DNA from: Flavobacterium agri
GTDB taxonomy: Bacteria > Bacteroidota > Bacteroidia > Flavobacteriales > Flavobacteriaceae
Length of the DNA stretch: 64,000 bases
Reading direction: 5' to 3'
Assembly: GCF_013401995.1 (NCBI RefSeq)
Contig: NZ_JACBJI010000009.1
Location: forward strand, 62,001 to 126,000
Below the pieces are notes generated by a model, which saw only the letters and a list, made by a program, of their open reading frames with translations, had not been told where the DNA came from and made no database searches. A program made the position numbers and the translations under genes. Shown in pieces: positions 7,702 through 14,681 of this stretch (the first letter of the stretch is position 1; the number at the start of each line of letters is the position of its first letter).

Positions 7702-9927
7702 ATGTTCAAGAAAATCCTTTTTGCATTACTGATTTCCCAATCTCTTTTTTCTCAGGAATTGCCGTTGATCCCGCAACCCCAAAGTCTTAGGTTGCTTGGA
7801 GGCGAAGTAAAGACGATAGCGTTCGCGCCCGAAGATCTTTTTTCCGATCTCGACGGATTGAACGCGTTTTTCGATAAAAAGTCGCCTTCCGTTTACAGTC
7901 TCGGGAATCCAGGTTCGATCGAGATCCGAAAATCGGCCAACTTCAAAAAAGAAGCATACTCGCTCAAAATCCTGGCCGATAAACCAATCCAGATTGAAGC
8001 TTCGGACGCGAGCGGTGCCTTTTACGCGTTGCAGACGTTGTTCCAAATGACGTCCGCCCAAAACGCAACGACTTTGCCCTGTCTCGAAATCGTCGACGAA
8101 CCCAAGTTCCAATGGCGCGGCATGCACCTCGATTGCAGCCGACATTTCTGGTCGGTCCATTTCGTCAAGAAATACATCGATTACCTCGCGATGTACAAAA
8201 TGAATACGTTCCATTGGCATTTGACCGACGATCAGGGCTGGCGCATCGAAATCAAGAAATACCCGAAACTCACCGAAATCGGCTCCAAACGCAAAGGCAC
8301 GATGGCCGGTCATTACAACGAACAACGTTGGGACGATATCCCGTACGGCGGTTTTTATACCCAAGAACAGATCAAGGACGTCGTCGCCTATGCAAAAGCA
8401 CGCCACATCACGATAGTTCCCGAAATCGAGATGCCCGGACATGCGGTTGCCGCTTTATCTGCGTATCCCGAATTGGCATGTACTTTCGGGCCGTTTGAAG
8501 TAGAAAAGACATGGGGCGTTTTCGACGATGTGTTTTGTCCGAAAGAAAATACATTCAAGTTTTTGGAAGATGTCCTGACGGAAGTCATGGCGCTTTTCCC
8601 GTCCGAATACATCCATATCGGCGGTGACGAATGCCCGAAAACACGTTGGAAAACCTGTGCGCATTGCCAAGGCCTGATCAAAGAAAAAGGCCTCAAAGAC
8701 GAACACGAACTCCAAAGTTACTTCATCCAGCGTATCGAGAAATTCGTGAATTCCAAAGGCCGCAGAATCATCGGTTGGGACGAAATCCTCGAAGGCGGAC
8801 TCGCTCCGAACGCGGCGGTCATGAGCTGGCGCGGCATCGATGGCGGCATCGCGGCGGCCAAGCAGAAGCATTACGTCGTGATGACACCCGAATCCAATTT
8901 GTATTTCGACCGTTATCAAGGCGATCCGAAAAACGAACCTTTAGGATTTGGCGGTTTCGTACCGATCGAAAAAGTCTACAATTTCAATCCGATTCCCGAA
9001 GCGTTATCCGTCGAAGAATCCAAATACATTCTCGGAGCGCAAGCCAATCTGTGGACCGAATACATCGCCACCGAGAAACATGCCGAGTACATGGTATTTC
9101 CGCGTCTGGCCGCTTTGGCCGAAGTCGATTGGGGAACAGCCCAACCGGGAAATTTCGGTCAATTCCAGAAGCGACTTGTCAACCATATGAAACTGCTCGA
9201 CAAAAAAGGCGTCAATTACAGCCGTTCGATGTTCGGGCTATCGGCAAAAGTTTCGCCTTTCGGACGCAACCAAATCATGCTCGAATTCACTTCCGCAGAC
9301 AAAAATCCCGAAATCCGATATACGACCGACGGAAGCGAACCTACATCGGAATCACCACTGTTTCCAGGCAAAATAGTCATCCCGGATTCCGAAATATTTA
9401 AAGCGGCAAGATTTGAATACGGAAAGAAAATAAGCGAGACGACGACACAGGAATTCAAATTCGGCAAATCGACGGCAAGATCGGTTTCTCTCAAAAACCA
9501 ACCGAGCCCGAAATATTCAGGAGACGGCGCATTTACGTTAACGAACGGGATTTTCGGTGACAAAAACCGCTTCGGGCGCGATTGGCTCGGATTTTCGGGA
9601 ACAGATTTGGAAGCCGTGATCGATTTGTCCGAAAAACAAAAAGTCGAATCGGTGACCGCAAGTTTCCTGCAAAGCGCCGGAAGCTGGATTTACTTTCCCG
9701 CCGAAGTCGAAATTTTCGTATCGAAAGACAATCTTGATTTCAAATCGGTCGGAAAAATCTCCGCATCCGATATCGAAAAAGCAGGCGGAACAATCACGAT
9801 CAAATTCAAAAAACAAAAAACGCAATACGTGAAAGTAATCGCCAAAAACACAACCAAAATTGCCGACGGAAAACCCGGAGCCGGAAACGCGGCCTGGCTT
9901 TTCGCCGACGAAATACTCGTGAACTGA
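7702..9927 (+). CDS. Beta-N-acetylhexosaminidase (GH20), secreted
   Basis: A 741-residue exported glycosidase releasing terminal GlcNAc or GalNAc from glycans or chitooligosaccharides. A signal peptide (about 1-18, ending QSLFSQ) is followed by the GH20b domain (about 20-130) and the GH20 barrel, with catalytic Asp309-Glu310 in HIGGDECPKTRW and substrate-binding tryptophans in MSWRG and ANLWTEY. A CHB_HEX_C-like domain (EIRYTTDGSEPTSESP) and a C-terminal discoidin-like carbohydrate-binding domain (about 600-741) follow. The stop overlaps the start of the glycosylasparaginase by one base, so both steps of N-glycan core breakdown are coupled. Confidence 0.93.
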   Translation: MFKKILFALLISQSLFSQELPLIPQPQSLRLLGGEVKTIAFAPEDLFSDLDGLNAFFDKKSPSVYSLGNPGSIEIRKSANFKKEAYSLKILADKPIQIEASDASGAFYALQTLFQMTSAQNATTLPCLEIVDEPKFQWRGMHLDCSRHFWSVHFVKKYIDYLAMYKMNTFHWHLTDDQGWRIEIKKYPKLTEIGSKRKGTMAGHYNEQRWDDIPYGGFYTQEQIKDVVAYAKARHITIVPEIEMPGHAVAALSAYPELACTFGPFEVEKTWGVFDDVFCPKENTFKFLEDVLTEVMALFPSEYIHIGGDECPKTRWKTCAHCQGLIKEKGLKDEHELQSYFIQRIEKFVNSKGRRIIGWDEILEGGLAPNAAVMSWRGIDGGIAAAKQKHYVVMTPESNLYFDRYQGDPKNEPLGFGGFVPIEKVYNFNPIPEALSVEESKYILGAQANLWTEYIATEKHAEYMVFPRLAALAEVDWGTAQPGNFGQFQKRLVNHMKLLDKKGVNYSRSMFGLSAKVSPFGRNQIMLEFTSADKNPEIRYTTDGSEPTSESPLFPGKIVIPDSEIFKAARFEYGKKISETTTQEFKFGKSTARSVSLKNQPSPKYSGDGAFTLTNGIFGDKNRFGRDWLGFSGTDLEAVIDLSEKQKVESVTASFLQSAGSWIYFPAEVEIFVSKDNLDFKSVGKISASDIEKAGGTITIKFKKQKTQYVKVIAKNTTKIADGKPGAGNAAWLFADEILVN

Positions 9928-10910
9928 TGTCAGCAAGAAGGGAATTTTTAAAGAATGCGGCACTCGCTTCGGCTGCTTTGGCCGTCAAGCCGATACTCGA
10001 AATGGATTTGCCTACGGGTAAAACCGTCAAAAAACCCATCGTACTTTCCACCTGGGATTTTGGACTCAAAGCCAACGAAGGCGCGTGGAAAATTTTGAAT
10101 TCGGGAGGACGTGCGCTCGATGCGGTCGAAGCCGGCGTAAAAATTACCGAAGCCGATCCGAACGAACGCAGCGTGGGATACGGCGGACGACCCGATCGAG
10201 ACGGTCGCGTGACGCTCGATGCGTGTATCATGGACGAATTCGCGAACATCGGTTCGGTGGCCTGTCTCGAGCACATCATGCATCCTATTTCGGTGGCGCG
10301 TGCCGTGATGGAAAAAACGCCACACGTGATGCTCGTAGGCGAAGGCGCTTTGACGTTTGCGCTTTCACAGGGTTTCAAAAAGGAAAACCTGCTTACCGAA
10401 CCTTCCGAAAAAGAGTGGAAGGAATGGCTCAAGACTTCAAATTATAAACCGATCGTAAACATCGAGAACCACGATACGATCGGAATGATTGCACTCGATG
10501 CGAATGGGAATCTTTCGGGCGCGTGTACCACAAGCGGTATGGCGTATAAAATGCACGGACGTGTCGGCGATTCCCCGATCATCGGCGCTGGCTTGTATGT
10601 CGATAATGAAATCGGTGCAGCCACGGCTACGGGTCACGGTGAAGAAGTCATCAGGATTGCGGGCTGCCACTTGGTCGTCGAACTGATGCGTCAAGGCAAA
10701 TCGCCCGAAAAAGCATGCAAGGAAGCGGCTTTGCGCATCGTCGACATCACCAAAAATCGCGGAAAGAATCTTAAAGACATACAGGTCGGATTCATTGCGT
10801 TGAACAAAAAAGGCGAACACGGCTCGTATTGCATCCAGGGCGGATTCAGTTATGCGATGCACGACGAAAGCGGAAACCGAATGATCACGCCCGAATTCTA
10901 TCTCAAATGA
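9927..10910 (+). CDS. N4-(beta-N-acetylglucosaminyl)-L-asparaginase (glycosylasparaginase)
   Basis: A 327-residue N-terminal-nucleophile hydrolase that cleaves the GlcNAc-Asn link of N-glycoproteins. The precursor would self-cleave before Thr184 (NHDTIGMIALD) to expose the catalytic threonine. Conserved GGR(P)DRDG and TGHGEE segments are present. The N-terminus has a twin-arginine-like signal (SARREFLKNAALASAALA), so export in folded form to the periplasm is likely. Its ATG overlaps the hexosaminidase stop (TGATG) and its stop overlaps the cutC start (ATGA). Context supports sequential removal of GlcNAc and then cleavage at Asn. Confidence 0.93.
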   Translation: MSARREFLKNAALASAALAVKPILEMDLPTGKTVKKPIVLSTWDFGLKANEGAWKILNSGGRALDAVEAGVKITEADPNERSVGYGGRPDRDGRVTLDACIMDEFANIGSVACLEHIMHPISVARAVMEKTPHVMLVGEGALTFALSQGFKKENLLTEPSEKEWKEWLKTSNYKPIVNIENHDTIGMIALDANGNLSGACTTSGMAYKMHGRVGDSPIIGAGLYVDNEIGAATATGHGEEVIRIAGCHLVVELMRQGKSPEKACKEAALRIVDITKNRGKNLKDIQVGFIALNKKGEHGSYCIQGGFSYAMHDESGNRMITPEFYLK

Positions 10911-11554
10911 AACTCGAAATAGCGTGTTTTAATTACGAATCGGCAATCGTCGCGGCCCGATCGGGTGCGGACAGGATCGAACTTTGCGCAGGTTTTGAAG
11001 TCGGAGGCACGACGCCCGATTTTGAAATCCTCAAAAAACTCAAAGCCGAAATCGAGCTTCCGATTTACGTGATGATCCGTCCGCGAGGCGGAAATTTCGT
11101 GTATTCGGATTCCGAATTCAATCAGATGAAATCCGAAATCGAGAAGTTCGGGAGTCTCGCGGATGGTTTCGTATTCGGCATTTTGGATTCCGGTTCGAAA
11201 GTCGATGTGGAGCGCAATTCCGAACTCGTACAACTTACAGGCAAACCGTGCACGTTCCATCGCGCGTTCGACGAGGTCGATGATTTCGATTCGGCTTTGG
11301 AAGACGTCATTTTGTGTGGATTTTCGAATATTTTGACTTCCGCCGGAAAAGGAAATGCGATCGACAACTTCGGAAAGCTTTCGGATTTGGTTCGCAAGTC
11401 GGATGGAAAAATCACGGTCATGCCCGGAGGCGGCGTGCGTTCGTCCAACATTGAAAAACTCAAGACGTCTGGTGCCAATTGGTTTCATTCTGCCGCAATT
11501 ACAGACGGAAACCAATCGGTAGACGCAAACGAAACAAAGAAACTCAAACTTTAG
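10907..11554 (+). CDS. cutC: CutC family protein
   Basis: A 215-residue TIM-barrel protein of the CutC family (named copper homeostasis protein; the biochemical role is unsettled). Conserved features are EIACFNYESAIVAARSGADR and IELCAGFEVGGTTP at the N-terminus, VMIRPRGGNFVYSD, GFVFGILD, TFHRAFD and ITVMPGGGVR. The start at 10907 overlaps the stop of the glycosylasparaginase gene (ATGA); an upstream in-frame ATG at 10829 lies within that gene. Co-translation with two glycan hydrolases suggests a role in handling the released amino-sugar or Asn-linked product rather than copper; this is inference from context. Confidence 0.9.
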   Translation: MKLEIACFNYESAIVAARSGADRIELCAGFEVGGTTPDFEILKKLKAEIELPIYVMIRPRGGNFVYSDSEFNQMKSEIEKFGSLADGFVFGILDSGSKVDVERNSELVQLTGKPCTFHRAFDEVDDFDSALEDVILCGFSNILTSAGKGNAIDNFGKLSDLVRKSDGKITVMPGGGVRSSNIEKLKTSGANWFHSAAITDGNQSVDANETKKLKL

Positions 11555-11563
11555 ACGAGGCCT

Positions 11564-12058
11564 ATGCAACGCACCGAATTCATCGCTTCCAGGATGCGCG
11601 AAGTTTTGCTCGACGGCACCTGGATCGCAAACACCAATTTCCATGACCAGATTACGAAGGTAAATTGGAAACAGGCAACACATAAAATTGCAAACCTCAA
11701 TACGATCGCGCTTTTGACGTTCCATATCGATTATTACCTCGACGGGATTTTGCGCGCATTCCAAACCGGAAAGCTCGACATCAGCGACAAGTTCAGTTTT
11801 GATATGCGCGAGATTTCTTCGGAAGAAGATTGGCAAGAACTCGTCGCAAAGTTTCTCAAAGATGCCAACGATTTTGTCGATTACGTCGAAAATATGCAAG
11901 AATCCGAATTGGAGAAACCGTTCATCGATGCGAAATACGACTCGAATATCCGCAATTTAGAAGGCGTGATTGAACACAGCTATTACCATTTGGGACAAGT
12001 GGTTTTGATTGCCAAAATGGTGAGGGAATTGGATTCGAAAAATGGGAAAGTAACTTAG
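11564..12058 (+). CDS. DinB-like four-helix protein
   Basis: A 164-residue protein resembling the DinB/YfiT metal-binding four-helix bundles. Candidate metal ligands are the histidines in LLTFHIDYYL and in GVIEHSYYHLGQVVLI; the latter is the typical C-terminal motif. DinB-like proteins include thiol-dependent transferases (bacillithiol or mycothiol), but the substrate here is unknown. It lies 9 bases after cutC, so it is probably the last gene of the hexosaminidase operon. Its stop codon overlaps the end of the convergent kinase gene by four bases (12055-12058), leaving no room for a conventional terminator. Confidence 0.7.
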   Translation: MQRTEFIASRMREVLLDGTWIANTNFHDQITKVNWKQATHKIANLNTIALLTFHIDYYLDGILRAFQTGKLDISDKFSFDMREISSEEDWQELVAKFLKDANDFVDYVENMQESELEKPFIDAKYDSNIRNLEGVIEHSYYHLGQVVLIAKMVRELDSKNGKVT

Positions 12059-12669
12059 AAAAGTCCGTTCAGCTCCGCGTCAATCCTATTGTAAACCTGT
12101 CCCAAATGCTCGGGGTTGTTCACGAAGTCGATATTGTCGACATCGATGATCAGCAATTTCCCGCGATTGTACGTCGTGATCCACGCCTCGTAGCGCTCGT
12201 TGAGTCGGCTCAGGTAATCGATCGAGATCGAGTTCTCGTAATCGCGTCCTCGCTTGTGGATCTGCGCAACGAGATTCGGGATCGAACTTCTTAGGTAAAT
12301 CAACATATCTGGCGGCTCGACCAAAGATTCCATGAGTTCGAAAAGAGACGAATAATTGTTAAAATCGCGGTTCGTCATCAAGCCCATAGCGTGCAGATTG
12401 GGCGCGAAAATATGCGCATCCTCGTAAATCGTACGGTCCTGGATGATCTTTTTCCCGCTTTCGCGAATCTGCAAAATCTGTCGGAAACGGCTGTTGAGGA
12501 AGTAAATCTGCAAATTGAACGACCAACGCTCCATCTGATGGTAAAAATCGTCGAGGTACGGATTGTCGACCACGTCCTCAAAGTGAGGTTCCCATTTGAA
12601 ATGTTTGGCCAAAAGGCGTGTCAACGTTGTTTTTCCGGCTCCGATATTTCCTGCGACGGCTATGTGCAT
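12055..12669 (-). CDS. Deoxynucleoside kinase
   Basis: A 204-residue kinase phosphorylating deoxynucleosides (deoxyadenosine/deoxyguanosine type) for nucleotide salvage. It has the P-loop GNIGAGKTTL at residues 7-16, the substrate-binding FEDVVDNPYLDDFY and ERWSFNLQIYFL segments, the DRTIYEDAHIF DR motif and a LID-like region (HKRGRDYENSI). Family length is about 200-220 residues. The start overlaps the stop of the upstream secreted protein by one base, so the two minus-strand genes form an operon, although their functions look unrelated. Confidence 0.93.
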   Translation of the reverse strand: MHIAVAGNIGAGKTTLTRLLAKHFKWEPHFEDVVDNPYLDDFYHQMERWSFNLQIYFLNSRFRQILQIRESGKKIIQDRTIYEDAHIFAPNLHAMGLMTNRDFNNYSSLFELMESLVEPPDMLIYLRSSIPNLVAQIHKRGRDYENSISIDYLSRLNERYEAWITTYNRGKLLIIDVDNIDFVNNPEHLGQVYNRIDAELNGLF

Positions 12670-13451
12670 TAGCGTAATTTTAATTTATAGATGCTGATTC
12701 CTTCGGGCGTAAAAATAGCTAAATTTTGCGCGTCGTACCAGAATCCCGAAACGGATTTTTCGCCTAAATCGACGATTGGCTGCGTATTTCCGTCGAATGA
12801 AAAGTAGTACAGATTGCCATCCTTGAGATATAAGGCCGATTTGTCCGAAACGAAGCGCGATTTGGCTTCGACTGGCATTTTCCCGAACGAGAACAGCTTT
12901 CCGAAAAGATTGCACGAGTAACGGTTGCCCTGATCGTCGATCCAATGGAAATAGTTGAAATCGGTCTCGTAATGCACGATATTCCCTTTGATAGGCTGCG
13001 AGAGATAGCTTACCGAGTTCTTGAGGTAATCGAAAAGCCCGATCTGTTGGTTGATGCTGTTGTAGAGCCACAACCGGTTTTGGGAAGCGTTTCCGATGGC
13101 GGTGACGGCGATCGGTTCGGCGTAATCCGAAAAATTATAGCGGCGGATCTCGTTGAGTTGGTTGTCGAGGAAAACTACGGCGTTGAAATCTTTGTAAAAA
13201 AGCACGAGGTTCATCGGATTGAGGATGTCGACGCGTTCGATCCTGCCGAACGAAATATTTTTGTATTGTAAGGTTTTGCCTTCTTTTTCCTTGTAAAGCG
13301 TGTTGTCTTTGACGTAGTAGTTCGCGCCCAGATTGTCGAACCCGACGTACCAATCTGCACTTATCGGATATTCCGCCACAAAAACAGGTTGAAGCTGAGC
13401 CGACAAAACGCTTTGAGCCAACAAAAACAAGCACAACAGGATTTTTTTCAT
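12669..13451 (-). CDS. Secreted protein of unknown function
   Basis: A 260-residue protein with a cleavable signal peptide (MKKILLCLFLLAQSVLSAQ). The rest is rich in aromatic residues and short repeating strands (NYYVKDNTLYKE, NRLWLYNSINQQIGLFDY, ALYLKDGNLYYFSFDG, NLAIFTPEGISIYKL), a pattern suggesting a small beta-propeller or a repeated sheet. No catalytic motif was recognised. It is first in a two-gene minus-strand unit with the deoxynucleoside kinase. The 231 bases between it and the divergent GLPGLI gene contain no other gene. Confidence 0.75.
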   Translation of the reverse strand: MKKILLCLFLLAQSVLSAQLQPVFVAEYPISADWYVGFDNLGANYYVKDNTLYKEKEGKTLQYKNISFGRIERVDILNPMNLVLFYKDFNAVVFLDNQLNEIRRYNFSDYAEPIAVTAIGNASQNRLWLYNSINQQIGLFDYLKNSVSYLSQPIKGNIVHYETDFNYFHWIDDQGNRYSCNLFGKLFSFGKMPVEAKSRFVSDKSALYLKDGNLYYFSFDGNTQPIVDLGEKSVSGFWYDAQNLAIFTPEGISIYKLKLR

Positions 13452-13648
13452 CGAAAACTAAGATACGATTAAACTTTTGACGTCAATAAGATTCCAACGT
13501 CAAACAATGGCGGTTTGCAGAGAAATTTTGCCCAACCACCGATTGATTTCGGCCAATCGCCTAATAATGTTTCAAAAAGCAACGGATAGCATTACTTTCG
13601 ATGAGCAGATTTAACAGATTCTTGGTAACAAAAGCACCGTGAATCCGT

Positions 13649-13656
13649 CATCTTTG
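13649..13656 (+). promoter_or_regulatory. Weak -7 promoter box of the GLPGLI gene
   Basis: CATCTTTG differs from TAnnTTTG only in its first base, 26 bases before the start codon. A TTG at 13622-13624 is 24 bases upstream, slightly beyond the usual spacing. Confidence 0.35.
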
Positions 13657-13682
13657 TTTTGTCAGTCAAAAAAATAACACGT

Positions 13683-14600
13683 ATGAAAAAAATCATTTTC
13701 AGTTGCATGACCGCGATGTTGGCCTTATCAGCCACGGCCCAGGATTTTCAAGGGATGGCGGTTTACGAATCCAAAACCAGCACGGCCGATTTCCAGGCCA
13801 GGATGGGAGAGAACCGCGACATCACGCCCGAAATGCGCAAAACTATCGAAGAGCGCATGAAGTCGATGTTCGAGAAGACGTTCATCCTCAATTTCAACAA
13901 ATCGGCCTCGATTTACAAAGAGGAAGAAAAACTCGAAACGCCCGGACAAGGCGGAGGCGGCCGTATGCGCATGATGACCAGCTTCATGGGCGGAGGCGGG
14001 ACGTATTACAAAGACGTCAAAACCAAAATGTACACCGTAGACAAAGATTTCCTCGGGAAGGAATTTCTCGTGATCGATTCGCTTCCGAAACTCAACTGGA
14101 AAATGGAAAGCGAGACCAAGAAAATAGGCGATTACACCTGTTATAAGGCTACGGCGATCGTTCCGGCGAGCAAGTCCGATTTCAGGAATTTCCGTCCGAA
14201 AAGAAAAGACGAAGAGAAAAAGGACGAAGAGAAAGCCAAAGCTGACAAGGCCAAAGCCGATTCCGAAAAGAAAACCAACTTCATGGATGAGGTCGACATG
14301 CCCAAGGAAATCACCGTAACCGCTTGGTATACGCCCGAAATTCCGGTGAACCAAGGACCCGAAAGTTATTGGGGTTTACCGGGATTGATTCTTGAAATCA
14401 ACGATGGGAAAACCGTAGTGTTGTGTTCGAAAGTCGTCCTGAATCCGAAAGACAAAGTCGTGATCAAAGCGCCGACCAAAGGCGATAAAGTCACCCAGAA
14501 GGAATACGACGAGATCGTGATCAAGAAAATGGAAGAAATGCGCGAAATGCAAGGCCAGGGCGGACCTGGACAGAACCGCATGCAAATCCGCATGAACTAA
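13683..14600 (+). CDS. GLPGLI family protein, secreted
   Basis: A 305-residue Bacteroidota-specific exported protein. The signal peptide MKKIIFSCMTAMLALSATAQ precedes the mature domain, and the family-naming motif appears as YWGLPGLILEINDG near residue 235. A charged low-complexity stretch (Lys, Asp, Glu, Ala; about 170-205) interrupts the middle. The molecular role is unknown; members frequently sit beside large outer-membrane beta-barrel proteins, as here. ATG 13683 is preferred over the in-frame ATG at 13659 because it begins exactly at the signal peptide. Confidence 0.88.
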   Translation: MKKIIFSCMTAMLALSATAQDFQGMAVYESKTSTADFQARMGENRDITPEMRKTIEERMKSMFEKTFILNFNKSASIYKEEEKLETPGQGGGGRMRMMTSFMGGGGTYYKDVKTKMYTVDKDFLGKEFLVIDSLPKLNWKMESETKKIGDYTCYKATAIVPASKSDFRNFRPKRKDEEKKDEEKAKADKAKADSEKKTNFMDEVDMPKEITVTAWYTPEIPVNQGPESYWGLPGLILEINDGKTVVLCSKVVLNPKDKVVIKAPTKGDKVTQKEYDEIVIKKMEEMREMQGQGGPGQNRMQIRMN

Positions 14601-14605
14601 TTATT

Positions 14606-14664
14606 AGCCACGAATGACACGAATTGCACAAATTATGACTTGTGTGATCGTGCGATTCGTGGCT
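14606..14664. repeat. Palindromic repeat, GCCACGAAT family, copy 1
   Basis: AGCCACGAAT (14606-14615) and ATTCGTGGCT (14655-14664) form a perfect 10-bp inverted repeat; T residues follow on the plus strand, so it can also act as a terminator of the GLPGLI gene. Related copies lie at 21363, 23499, 24581, 27336 and 31105. Confidence 0.8.
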
Positions 14665-14681
14665 TTTTCAATCCAACACAC

